Shown here: positions 27,738-36,238 of the stretch, in pieces | Position numbering within the stretch: the stretch's first letter is position 1 | Layout: every line of letters starts with the position of its first letter | Assembly (NCBI RefSeq): GCF_000282135.1 | Contig: NZ_AKJW01000116.1 | Span: 1-63,782, forward strand | Direction of reading: 5' to 3' | DNA: 63,782 bases | From: Herbaspirillum sp. CF444 | Lineage (GTDB): Bacteria > Pseudomonadota > Gammaproteobacteria > Burkholderiales > Burkholderiaceae_D | The notes under the pieces: generated by a model | Told to the model about the DNA's origin: nothing | Database searches by the model: none | The model's input: the letters and a program-made list of their open reading frames with translations, nothing else | Program-made: the position numbers and the translations under genes

Positions 27738-29132
27738 TCACGCAGGCACGCCTGCGCGCTTGCCTGCCCGATAGCTTGCGCCGGCATGTCGTTCCGGCAG
27801 GCGCGCGTCGCCGGTAAACAATTTTTCGCGCAAGGTGCCGGGAGCGTAGTCGTGCTTGTAAGAGCCGCGTGTCTGCAACTCGGGAATGACCAGGTCGACG
27901 AAGGCTTCAAAGCTCTCCGGCGTCACGGTGCGCGTCAGGTTGAAGCCATCGATGTCGGTCTCGCGTATCCACGCCTCCAGCTCGTCCGCTACTTGCTGCG
28001 GCGAGCCGACGATGGTGGCGTAACGGCCACCCAGTTCCAGTTGCTGGAGCAGTTTGCGCTTGGTCCAATTGAGTTCGGGGTTGGTCACGGTCTTGACCAG
28101 CGATTCGATGGAATTGGTCTTGACCTGGCGGATCGGCTCGTCCAGTTCGTACTGCGAAAAGTCGATGCCGGTGCCGCTGGAGAAATGCGCGAGGCCGGCT
28201 TCGGGGCTGGCGTAACGCGCGTACTCGGCGTACTTCTCGCGCGCTTCCTTTTCGGTCGGCGCCACCACCACGGTCAGGCCCATGAAGACCTTGACGTCGT
28301 CCGGCTTGCGCCCTTCGCGCACGGCACCTTCGCGGATGCCGCTCACCAGCTTGCGCACGGCATCCTTGCTCTGGCCGGAGACGAACACGCATTCCGCATG
28401 ACGCGCGCCGAAGGCCTGGCCGCGGCCGGACGAACCGGCCTGGTACAGCACCGGCGTACGCTGGCGCGACGGCTCGCTCAGGTGATAGCCCTCGACCTTG
28501 TAGTAATCGCCGCTGTGACGGATCTTGTGCACCTTGTCCGGTTGCGCGTAGACGCGGTTCCGGCGGTCGCGGATGACGGCGTCGTCTTCCCAGCTGCCTT
28601 CCCACAATTTGTAGACCACTTCCATGAACTCGTCGGCGCGGTCGTAGCGCTGGTCGTGCTCCAGCTGTTCCGACAATCCCATCGCGCGCGCGGCGCTGTC
28701 GAGGTAGCCGGTGACGATGTTCCAGCCGACGCGGCCCTTGGTCAGGTGATCGAGCGTCGACATGCGGCGCGCAAACAGGAAAGGCGCTTCGTAGGTCAGG
28801 TTGGCGGTGATGCCGAAGCCGAGATGTTCGGTCACGAATCCCATCGCCGAAATCAGCAGCAGCGGATCATTGACCGGCAGCTGGATCGACTCGCGCAACG
28901 TGATGTCGACCGAGTTCTGATACACGTCGTAGACGCCGACGATGTCGGCCAGGAACAGGCCGTCGAACTTGCCGCGCTCCAGCAGTTTCGCCAGGTCGAT
29001 CCAGTAGGCGATGTCGGTGTAGTCCTGCGAGCGGTCGCGCGGATGCGTCCACAAGCCGTGGTTGATGTGGTTCACGCAATTCATGTTGAAGGCGTTGAGG
29101 CGGATCTCCTTCTTGCCGGCGTCTGTGCTCAT
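27738..29132 (-). CDS. FMN-dependent monooxygenase of the NtaA/SnaA/DszA (LLM-class) family
   Basis: 464 residues, matching the FMN-nitrilotriacetate-type family: KKEIRLNAFNMNCVNHINHG at the N terminus, DGLFLADIVGVYD near residue 60, GRVGWNIVTGYLDSAARAMG near 135, and YQAGSSGRGQAFGARHAECV near 225. Such enzymes use reduced FMN from a separate reductase and O2 to cleave C-S, C-N or C-C bonds; DszA, SnaA and NtaA are members. No reductase is encoded nearby. It overlaps the upstream AhpD-like gene by four bases. The operon context points to a sulfur-containing substrate. Confidence 0.9.
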   Translation of the reverse strand: MSTDAGKKEIRLNAFNMNCVNHINHGLWTHPRDRSQDYTDIAYWIDLAKLLERGKFDGLFLADIVGVYDVYQNSVDITLRESIQLPVNDPLLLISAMGFVTEHLGFGITANLTYEAPFLFARRMSTLDHLTKGRVGWNIVTGYLDSAARAMGLSEQLEHDQRYDRADEFMEVVYKLWEGSWEDDAVIRDRRNRVYAQPDKVHKIRHSGDYYKVEGYHLSEPSRQRTPVLYQAGSSGRGQAFGARHAECVFVSGQSKDAVRKLVSGIREGAVREGRKPDDVKVFMGLTVVVAPTEKEAREKYAEYARYASPEAGLAHFSSGTGIDFSQYELDEPIRQVKTNSIESLVKTVTNPELNWTKRKLLQQLELGGRYATIVGSPQQVADELEAWIRETDIDGFNLTRTVTPESFEAFVDLVIPELQTRGSYKHDYAPGTLREKLFTGDARLPERHAGASYRAGKRAGVPA

Positions 29133-29674
29133 GCTGCGTCCGCCGTGACATATTCAGGTTCGAGCTGCACGTCGAGGGCTTCGTTGAAGCGCGCGAAGAA
29201 GGCGCACAGCGCGGCGCGCAAGGTCAGCTCGACGATCTGCGATTCCGAAAAATGTTCACGCAAACGCGTCACCAGACTGTCGCCGACGCGTTGACGCGTG
29301 GCCGCCAGCGCATAGTCGCGCACCAGCTTTTCCACCGGACCGAGGCCGGGTACGTCAGGATCAAGGATGCGCTCCACCGTCTCCGCCGACACGTGCTGCG
29401 CCGCCAGCTTGGGAGCATGGTGCGACACGCAGTAGCTGCACTCATTGGCCCTAGAAGCGGTAACCAGCACGATCTCCAGGTGCAGCTTGGAGATGTTGCC
29501 TTCGGCGGCGAACTGCAGCAGCAGGCCGTAGATGTGTTCGATCGACGCCGGGCGATGCGCCAGCACGCCGAGCATGTTGCCGAAGGCGCCGTATTCGTTC
29601 TCGACCTTCTCGAAGATCGTGCGGGCGGCGCCTTCCGGCAACTGGTTGGATAGCAAGGTGGATACGCGTGCCAT
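29129..29674 (-). CDS. AhpD-like carboxymuconolactone decarboxylase-family protein
   Basis: 181 residues. The CxxC active site with following His is present in RANECSYCVSHHAPKL near residue 77, the arrangement of AhpD-type peroxidases and thiol reductants. The N-terminal half has FGNMLGVLAHRPASIEHIYG. In the operon it overlaps the flavin monooxygenase gene by four bases, so it may remove peroxide leaked by the flavin enzymes or reduce a product of their action. This CMD-plus-flavin-monooxygenase pairing recurs in sulfur-scavenging loci. Confidence 0.87.
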   Translation of the reverse strand: MARVSTLLSNQLPEGAARTIFEKVENEYGAFGNMLGVLAHRPASIEHIYGLLLQFAAEGNISKLHLEIVLVTASRANECSYCVSHHAPKLAAQHVSAETVERILDPDVPGLGPVEKLVRDYALAATRQRVGDSLVTRLREHFSESQIVELTLRAALCAFFARFNEALDVQLEPEYVTADAA

Positions 29675-29684
29675 GGTGTTTCTC

Positions 29685-30587
29685 CTATTTTCTGTCGCGC
29701 GGATCGAGCACGTCGGCCAGTCCGTCGCCTAATAAATTCAAGGCCAGCACCGTCACCACGATGGCGATGCCGGGAATCGTGGTGATGTACCAGTCGGTGC
29801 GGATCACTTCGCGGCCGGAACCGACCATGTTGCCCCAGCTCACCGCGTTGGGATCGCCCAGGCCGAGGAAAGCCAGGCTGGATTCGGTGAGGATGGCGGT
29901 GGCCACCATCAACGAGGTCGACACCAGGATCGGCGTCAGGGTGTTGGGCAAAATGTCGCGCAGCATGATGCGCAGATCGGTCGCGCCAAGCGCGGCGCTG
30001 GCCTGCACCATGTCGCTGTGACGCAGCTTGAGCACTTCGGCGCGCACCAGCCGCGCCAGGCTCGGCCAGGCGGTCACGCCGATGGCCAGCGCAATCGTCA
30101 GCAAGGTCGGTTGCACCACGGCGACGATCGCCAGCGCAAACAGGAAGGAGGGAATGGTCTGGAAAAATTCCGTCACGCGCATCAGGACCGCATCGGCAAG
30201 GCCGCCGTAATAGCCGGCCAGCAAGCCGCCGCTCACGCCCAGCAGCAGCGCCAATAAGGTCGAGACGACGGCGATCAGCAGCGACACGCGCGCGCCGTGA
30301 AAGATGCCGCTCAGCAGATCGCGGCCCAGCATGTCGCTGCCCAACAGATGCGCCGCGTCGACGCCGGGATGCAGGAAGGGCTCCGCCACCATGTCCAGCG
30401 GATCGCCGGGAAACAGCCACGGCGACGACACCGCCATCAGCACGACCACCAGCAACAGCACGCCGCCGACCAGCGCCGACGGCGAACGCAGCAGGCGACC
30501 GAACCAGCCGCGCGTGGTCGGTGCGGCGATCAGGCTGGCGGGTGCGTCAGCGGTATTCAACGCCAGCGTGGAAACAAGTTCGCTCAT
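29685..30587 (-). CDS. Peptide-type ABC permease (DppC-like)
   Basis: 300 residues with an N-terminal OppC segment (RLLRSPSALVGGVLLLVVVL), about six helices, and the EAA loop (VQASAALGATDLRIMLRDIL). It pairs with the DppB-like permease encoded 22 bases upstream. An AGAGA ribosome site supports the ATG at 30587 over one ten codons earlier. Confidence 0.92.
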   Translation of the reverse strand: MSELVSTLALNTADAPASLIAAPTTRGWFGRLLRSPSALVGGVLLLVVVLMAVSSPWLFPGDPLDMVAEPFLHPGVDAAHLLGSDMLGRDLLSGIFHGARVSLLIAVVSTLLALLLGVSGGLLAGYYGGLADAVLMRVTEFFQTIPSFLFALAIVAVVQPTLLTIALAIGVTAWPSLARLVRAEVLKLRHSDMVQASAALGATDLRIMLRDILPNTLTPILVSTSLMVATAILTESSLAFLGLGDPNAVSWGNMVGSGREVIRTDWYITTIPGIAIVVTVLALNLLGDGLADVLDPRDRK

Positions 30588-30609
30588 TGCAGATTCTCTT
30601 TCGGACAAT

Positions 30610-31584
30610 TCAGGCAAAACGAATGCGCGGATCGAGGCGGGTGTAGACGAAGTCGACCACCCAGTTCACCACGATCACGACGATGGAGCTGCACAACAAA
30701 ATGCCGAGCAGCAGGTTGAAGTCGCGCTGGAACAGCGCCTCGAACGCCAACCGCCCCAGGCCGGGCCACGAGAACACGGTCTCCACCAGCACCGCGCCGC
30801 CGATGATGGAACTGACCTGCACGCCCAGCATCGTGACCAGCGGCAGCAAAGCATTCCTCAGCACATGCGCGAACAGCACGCGCGGCGGCCGCGCGCCCTT
30901 GGCGACGGCGGTGCGTACGAAATCCTGGCGACGCACCTCGACCATGGTCGCGCGCATCAGGCGCGTGTAGACCGCCATGTAGAACAGACCCAGCGTCACC
31001 GCCGGCAACACCAGATGGCGCGCCACGTCGACGATGCGGGCCCAGCCGGTATAACCGGCCTCGATCGTGAACATGCCGCCCACCGGCAGCCAGTCAAGCC
31101 AGACCGAGAACACCACCACCAGCATCAGGCCGATCCAGAACAGCGGCGTGGCGAAGAACACCAGCGCCAATGTCGAGATCACCACGTCGGCGATCTTGCC
31201 GGCGCGGTAAGCGGCAATCGCGCCCAGCGTCGCGCCTGCGACAACGGCAAACAGAATGCTCGCCCCCATCAGCAGCAAGGTGGCCGGCACGCGCTCGCCG
31301 ATCAGTTGCGCCACCGGCATGCCATGGCGGAAGGAATAGCCGAGATTGAAGTGCGCGAGGTTAAGGATGTACTTCCAGAACTGCACCAGCAGCGGCTGGT
31401 CGAGACCGAACTGCGCGCGCAGCGCCGCCATGTATTCCGGCGTCGCCGCCCCGGCCTCCCCGGCCAGCACCTGGGCGGCATCGCCCGGCGCCAGGCGCAG
31501 CAGGAAGAAGTTGATGACGGCCACGCCGAGCGCCACGCTGACCAGTTGCAACAGGCGGCGCACGACGACATTTCCGATCTTCAT
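30610..31584 (-). CDS. Peptide-type ABC permease (DppB-like)
   Basis: 324 residues, starting MKIGNVVVRRLLQLVSVALG, with six transmembrane helices and the conserved EAA-type loop (FVRTAVAKGARPPRVLFAHV). Partner of the DppC-like permease. Its start overlaps the stop of the first binding-protein gene by four bases, so translation is probably coupled. Confidence 0.92.
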   Translation of the reverse strand: MKIGNVVVRRLLQLVSVALGVAVINFFLLRLAPGDAAQVLAGEAGAATPEYMAALRAQFGLDQPLLVQFWKYILNLAHFNLGYSFRHGMPVAQLIGERVPATLLLMGASILFAVVAGATLGAIAAYRAGKIADVVISTLALVFFATPLFWIGLMLVVVFSVWLDWLPVGGMFTIEAGYTGWARIVDVARHLVLPAVTLGLFYMAVYTRLMRATMVEVRRQDFVRTAVAKGARPPRVLFAHVLRNALLPLVTMLGVQVSSIIGGAVLVETVFSWPGLGRLAFEALFQRDFNLLLGILLCSSIVVIVVNWVVDFVYTRLDPRIRFA

Positions 31585-33254
31585 TTGACGGCCTGTTGCG
31601 TGGATGGCGAAACAGCTTGCGTCGCGTTGGCGACCTTGGGCGCGCTGTCGAACCAGGCGTTCTTGAGCGAGCTGTAGATCTGATCGACGCCGGTGACGGT
31701 GTCCTTCAGATTGGATGCCTGCACGGTGAAGAAGTGCAGCTCAAGCAGCGGGATCGACGGCAGGTCGGCCTGCACGCGTTGCTGGAATTTCTTGAACAAC
31801 GCGACGCGTTCGTTCTGGCTGGCCGAGGATTGCGCCTGTTCGATCAGCTTGTCGGCCTCGGCGCTGCGGTAACCCGAGCCGTTGCTCCATGGGATGTTCT
31901 TGCCGACCGAATCGCTCCAGTAAGCACGCGTGACGCCCACCAGCGGATCGGCAAAGCCGGCGAACCACACCACCGACAGGTCGTAGTCGCGGTCGCCGTA
32001 GATGCGCTTGGTGTAAGTCGGCGTGTCTTGCGCGCGCACATTGACCTCGATGCCGATGCGTTTCAGGGCCTGCTTGATGTATTCGCCGCTGCGCTTGTAG
32101 TCGTCGCCGTAAGGCAGGTAGTCGAGGTTGATGCGCAGGCGGGTGCCGTCGGCGCCGCGCTTCAGGCCGGCTTCGTCGAGCAGTGCTTCGGCCTTCTTCG
32201 GGTCGTAGCCGTATTTCGGCACGTCGTCGGTGTGAAATTGCTTGAGCGTCGACACCACCGGGCTGACCGCCGGTTTGCCGAAGCCGTACCAGACCACCTT
32301 GTTGAAAGCGTTCAGGTCGATCGCATAGGCCAGCGCCTGGCGCACGCGCACATCTTTGAAATAAGGACGGTCGACGTTGACATCGAGGAACAGCCACGGC
32401 GAGATCCAGTCGTAGCCGCGCGTCTCCAGCTTCAGCCCGGGCAGCTTGGCGAGGCGCTCGGCATCCTTCAAGGGCACCGGCGAGAACGGCGCGTACTGCG
32501 CTTCGCCCTTCTCCAGCGCGGCGGCGCGCGCGCCGGCGTCAGGCACGACCTTGAAGATGATCTTGTCAAGGTAAGGCTTGCTCACGCCCTTGCTCCCGAC
32601 GCTACTTTTATCCCAGTAGTTGGGATTGCGCTCCAGGGTGATGTAGTTGCCGCGGCTCCATTCCTTGAACACGAACGGGCCGGTGCCGACCGGCTTGTTG
32701 TTGTAGGGATTGTTGAGGATGTCGGTGCCTTCGTACAGATGCTTGGGCAGCACTTGCGCGCCGTTGCTGTTGAGCGAGCTCAACACGGCCAGCGAGGGTT
32801 CGCTGAAACGGATGATGACGGTGTAGTCGTCCGGTGTGTCGACGCCGGTGACGGTGCCGAAGATGATCTGGTTGCGCGGGTGGAACTTCTTCCAGACGTT
32901 CTCCAGCGTCCATTTGACGTCGGCCGAGGTGAACGGTTTTCCGTCATGCCACTTCACGCCGTGGCGCAGATGGAAGGTCAGCGTCTTGCTGTCCTTGGAA
33001 ACGTCCCAGCTTTCCGCCAGCGCCGGACGCAGCTTGAAGTCGTTGTCGTATTCAATCAGCCCGTCGAACACGTTGGCGCTGAAGAAGCCGGTCGGCGCCG
33101 CCGTGTTCAATGCGGACGTCAGGATCACCGGCTCGGGCTGGATGATGGCGGTCAGCGTGCCGCCGCGCGTCTGCGCAAAGGCATGCGCGGTGAAAGCCAG
33201 CGCGATGGCAGCAGCAGCGGTGGCCGCCAGCAGTTTGAATACAGTCTTGTTCAT
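31581..33254 (-). CDS. Peptide-type ABC substrate-binding protein (SBP_bac_5), copy 1
   Basis: 557 residues with a signal peptide (FKLLAATAAAAIALAFTAHA) and the family-5 extracellular fold (LRHGVKWHDGKPFTSADVKW, PVGTGPFVFKEWSRGNYITL). Family 5 proteins bind peptides, nickel, glutathione or other bulky solutes; the gene context suggests an organosulfur compound. It is a tandem paralogue of the gene at 33277, and part of the two genes is nearly identical at DNA level. Confidence 0.92.
   Translation of the reverse strand: MNKTVFKLLAATAAAAIALAFTAHAFAQTRGGTLTAIIQPEPVILTSALNTAAPTGFFSANVFDGLIEYDNDFKLRPALAESWDVSKDSKTLTFHLRHGVKWHDGKPFTSADVKWTLENVWKKFHPRNQIIFGTVTGVDTPDDYTVIIRFSEPSLAVLSSLNSNGAQVLPKHLYEGTDILNNPYNNKPVGTGPFVFKEWSRGNYITLERNPNYWDKSSVGSKGVSKPYLDKIIFKVVPDAGARAAALEKGEAQYAPFSPVPLKDAERLAKLPGLKLETRGYDWISPWLFLDVNVDRPYFKDVRVRQALAYAIDLNAFNKVVWYGFGKPAVSPVVSTLKQFHTDDVPKYGYDPKKAEALLDEAGLKRGADGTRLRINLDYLPYGDDYKRSGEYIKQALKRIGIEVNVRAQDTPTYTKRIYGDRDYDLSVVWFAGFADPLVGVTRAYWSDSVGKNIPWSNGSGYRSAEADKLIEQAQSSASQNERVALFKKFQQRVQADLPSIPLLELHFFTVQASNLKDTVTGVDQIYSSLKNAWFDSAPKVANATQAVSPSTQQAVK
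32609..32704. repeat. Near-identical DNA tract shared by the two binding-protein genes (copy 1)
   Basis: 96 bases that match 34263-34358 at about 94 positions. It covers the PVGTGPFVFKEWSRGNYITL region. Flanking parts of the two genes are much less alike, consistent with recent gene conversion. Confidence 0.75.
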
Positions 33255-33276
33255 GTTGTGTTTTCCCTCGGTATTT

Positions 33277-34905
33277 TTATTGCCCGGCTTTCGCCAGGTT
33301 GGCGTTGGCCGGCTCCAGCCACGCGTTTTTCAGCGCCCCCTGCGACTGGTCGCCATCCTGCGTGATGCCTTTGAGACGCGGCGAGTGCACGGTGAAGAAA
33401 TGCAGTTCGATCAGCGGCAAGGTCGGCAATTCGGTCTGGGTGATCTGCTGGAATTTCTTGAACAGCGCAATGCGCTCGGCCTGGGTAGGCGCACCCTGCG
33501 CCTGTTCGATCACGCGGTCGACTTCCGGATTGCTGTAACCCGAGCTGTTGGTCCAGGGAATGTTCTTGCCGACCCAGCCCGACCAGTACATGCGCGTCAG
33601 GCCGATCTGCGGATCGGGAAAGGAAGCATTCCAGGTGATCGCGGTATCGAAGTCGCGGTCGCCGTAGACGCGCTTGGTGAAGGCCGCCGTGTCCTGGCTG
33701 CGGATGTTGACTTCGATGCCGACGCGCTTGAGCGACTGCTTGAGGTATTCGGCGGTGCGGCGATAGTCGTCGCCGTACGGCAGGTAGTCGTTGCTGATGG
33801 CGAAGCGCACGCCGTCGGCGCCGCGCGGGAAGCCGGCTTCATCGAGCAGCGCTTCGGCCTTCCTGATGTCGTAGGGATAACGCGGCACGGTGTTGTCGAA
33901 GAACTGCGACAAGGTCGTCGGCACGATGCTGACCGACGGCTTGCCATAGCCGTACCAGACTACCTTGTTCAGGCCTTCCAGATTGGCCGCGTGGGCAATG
34001 GCGCGGCGCACGCGCACGTCTTTCAAATACTTGTTGTTGAGGTTGTAGTCGAGGTAGAGCACCGGCGAGGACCACTGGTAGCCGTTGGTTTCGACCTTGA
34101 CCTTGCCGGAGTCGGCCAGGCGTTGCGCTTCCTTCGGCGGCACCGGGCTGAACACGGCGTACTGGGCGTCGCCGTTTTCCAGCATTGCAGCACGCGCACC
34201 AGCGTCAGGTACGACCTTGAAGATGATCTTATCGAGGTAGGGCTTGCCCCCGCCGTTACTCTTATCCCAGTAGTTCGGATTGCGCTCCAGCGTGATGTAG
34301 TTGCCGCGGCTCCATTCCTTGAACACGAACGGGCCGGTGCCGACCGGCTTGTTGTTGTTCGGATTGTTGAGGACGTCGGTGCCTTCATACAAGTGCTTCG
34401 GCAATACCGGCGCGCCCCAGGAATTGAGCGTCGACAGCAAGGCCAGCGACGGCTTGGTGAAGCGGAAAATGGCGGTATTGACATCCGGCGTATCGACTTG
34501 CGTCAGATTGACGAGGATGGCCTTGTTGCGCGGATGGATGGTCTTCCACACGTTTTCCACCGACCATTTGACGTCGGCCGAGGTGAACGGTTTGCCGTCG
34601 TGCCACTTGACGCCCTTGCGCAAATGGAAAGTGATGGCAAGGCCGTCCTTGGACACTTCCCAGCGTTCGGCCAACTGGCCGTGCGGCTTGAGATCGTTGT
34701 CGTAGGACAGCAGGCCGTCATAGACGTTGGTGGCGATCAGCGAAGTCGGTTGTGCAGTATTGACGGCGCCGGTCAGCGTGACCGGTTCCGGCTGGACGAT
34801 GGCGACCAGCGTGCCGCCGGATTTGGGCGTCTGCGCTGCAGCGATGAAAGGCAGCGACGCCAGCACCAGTGCGGAAATCAAGGAAGTCGTGAGGCGATTG
34901 TGCAT
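33277..34905 (-). CDS. Peptide-type ABC substrate-binding protein (SBP_bac_5), copy 2
   Basis: 542 residues, signal peptide MHNRLTTSLISALVLASLPF with cleavage near AAAQT, and the same family-5 motifs as copy 1 (LRKGVKWHDGKPFTSADVKW). The C-terminal domains differ more, as expected if ligand preference has shifted. It lies 22 bases upstream of copy 1 and 46 bases after the SfnB-like gene. A single permease pair and ATPase serve both proteins. Confidence 0.92.
   Translation of the reverse strand: MHNRLTTSLISALVLASLPFIAAAQTPKSGGTLVAIVQPEPVTLTGAVNTAQPTSLIATNVYDGLLSYDNDLKPHGQLAERWEVSKDGLAITFHLRKGVKWHDGKPFTSADVKWSVENVWKTIHPRNKAILVNLTQVDTPDVNTAIFRFTKPSLALLSTLNSWGAPVLPKHLYEGTDVLNNPNNNKPVGTGPFVFKEWSRGNYITLERNPNYWDKSNGGGKPYLDKIIFKVVPDAGARAAMLENGDAQYAVFSPVPPKEAQRLADSGKVKVETNGYQWSSPVLYLDYNLNNKYLKDVRVRRAIAHAANLEGLNKVVWYGYGKPSVSIVPTTLSQFFDNTVPRYPYDIRKAEALLDEAGFPRGADGVRFAISNDYLPYGDDYRRTAEYLKQSLKRVGIEVNIRSQDTAAFTKRVYGDRDFDTAITWNASFPDPQIGLTRMYWSGWVGKNIPWTNSSGYSNPEVDRVIEQAQGAPTQAERIALFKKFQQITQTELPTLPLIELHFFTVHSPRLKGITQDGDQSQGALKNAWLEPANANLAKAGQ
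34263..34358. repeat. Near-identical DNA tract shared by the two binding-protein genes (copy 2)
   Basis: Partner of 32609-32704, at a constant offset of 1654 bases, with two mismatches seen by eye. Confidence 0.75.
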
Positions 34906-34951
34906 GATGTCTTTTTTTGTTGTGTGGACGGCGAAGTCAACGGAGAGCCCC

Positions 34952-36205
34952 TCAGATCGCGCCGTGGCGCGGCGGCTTCTTGTCGTTGAGGTAGTAGTTG
35001 CCGATGGCGTGATACTTCCAGCGCACCGGATCGTGCAGCGTATGCGTGCGGGCGTTGCGCCAGTGGCGATCGAGGTTGTTTTCGGCCAGCGTGGATTGCG
35101 TGCCGGCCAGTTCGAACAGCTTGCTGCCGGCGGCCAGCGAAACGTTGTTGGTCAATACGCGCGACTCGGCGACCGCGATCGATGCGGCGGCGACGGTATC
35201 CGCCGTGGGATTGACGGCGGCCAGATCGACCTTCAATCCGGCGCGATCCACCAGCGCTTCGGCGGCGTGCAATTGCACGGTCAGGTCGCCGACTTCGCGG
35301 ATGGTCAGCGGATCGTCGCCGGCGCGTTCGACGCCACTGTCGATCCATGGCCGCGAGCGCGTCGAAACGAAACGGATCAGGTCCTTGTAGGCGGCACGCG
35401 CGATGCCGAGGTCGATCGCCGCATGCAGGATCTGCGCGAGCGGACCCACCGTGGTCGGACGGTCGAAGGAAGCCTGGAAACCCAGCACGGCATCGGCCGA
35501 AACGCGCACGTTGTCGAAGATCGCAGAACCGCTTCCGGTGGTGCGCTGGCCGAAGCCCGACCAGTCGTCGACGATGCTCAGGCCTTCCGCATCGCGCGGC
35601 ACCAGGGCCAGTTGCTGCACGCCGTCGTCGTCGATGGCCGAGGTCGGCACCCAGTCGGCGTAGAGTGCGCCGGTGGCGTAGAACTTGCGGCCGTTGATGC
35701 GGTAACCATCGCCGTCTTTAGTGTCGTCTTTGCTCAGGCGCGTCTTGCGCTCCGCGGAGTTTTTGGTGCCGATTTCCGCCAGCGCGTTGCCGAAGCGGTC
35801 GCCCTGCAAGACACGGTCGAAATAGAAGCGCTTTTGCGCGTCGCTGCCGTTGACGCGGATGATTTCGACGGCATAAAAATGGTTTTGCGGAATCTGGCCG
35901 AGCGAGCCATCGGCCTCGGCGATGATCGCCGTCACCTGCGCCAGCGTGACGTTGGAGACGCCGGCGCCGCCGTATTCCTTCGGCACGGTGATGCCCCACA
36001 AACCCGAGCGGACATAACGTTCCAGTTCGGCCCACGGCAGGCGGCGTTCACGGTCGCGCTCGGAGGCTTCGCGCGCCAGTTCTACGGCCAGTTTGTGTGC
36101 GACTTCGATAGCCTCGGCGTCGTCGCGGATCCTGGCGACAAGACGCGGCTCTGCGGAACCTGATGGCGCATCGGAGGATGCGATGGCAATGGCGGGATGA
36201 CTCAT
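34952..36205 (-). CDS. SfnB-like acyl-CoA-dehydrogenase-fold flavin monooxygenase, copy 1
   Basis: 417 residues of the SfnB sulfur-acquisition oxidoreductase family. Visible landmarks are RSGLWGITVPKEYGGAGVSN near residue 70, QIPQNHFYAVEIIR near 105, KFYATGALYADWVP near 180, and FELAGTQSTLAENNLDRHWR near 365. The fold is that of acyl-CoA dehydrogenases, but relatives such as DszC and SfnB-associated enzymes use reduced flavin and oxygen on sulfur compounds. It needs a flavin reductase, which is not encoded here. The paralogue lies 33 bases upstream. Confidence 0.88.
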   Translation of the reverse strand: MSHPAIAIASSDAPSGSAEPRLVARIRDDAEAIEVAHKLAVELAREASERDRERRLPWAELERYVRSGLWGITVPKEYGGAGVSNVTLAQVTAIIAEADGSLGQIPQNHFYAVEIIRVNGSDAQKRFYFDRVLQGDRFGNALAEIGTKNSAERKTRLSKDDTKDGDGYRINGRKFYATGALYADWVPTSAIDDDGVQQLALVPRDAEGLSIVDDWSGFGQRTTGSGSAIFDNVRVSADAVLGFQASFDRPTTVGPLAQILHAAIDLGIARAAYKDLIRFVSTRSRPWIDSGVERAGDDPLTIREVGDLTVQLHAAEALVDRAGLKVDLAAVNPTADTVAAASIAVAESRVLTNNVSLAAGSKLFELAGTQSTLAENNLDRHWRNARTHTLHDPVRWKYHAIGNYYLNDKKPPRHGAI

Positions 36206-36238
36206 GATGTGTGCTTTCGATGAAAATGACCGGCCGGT

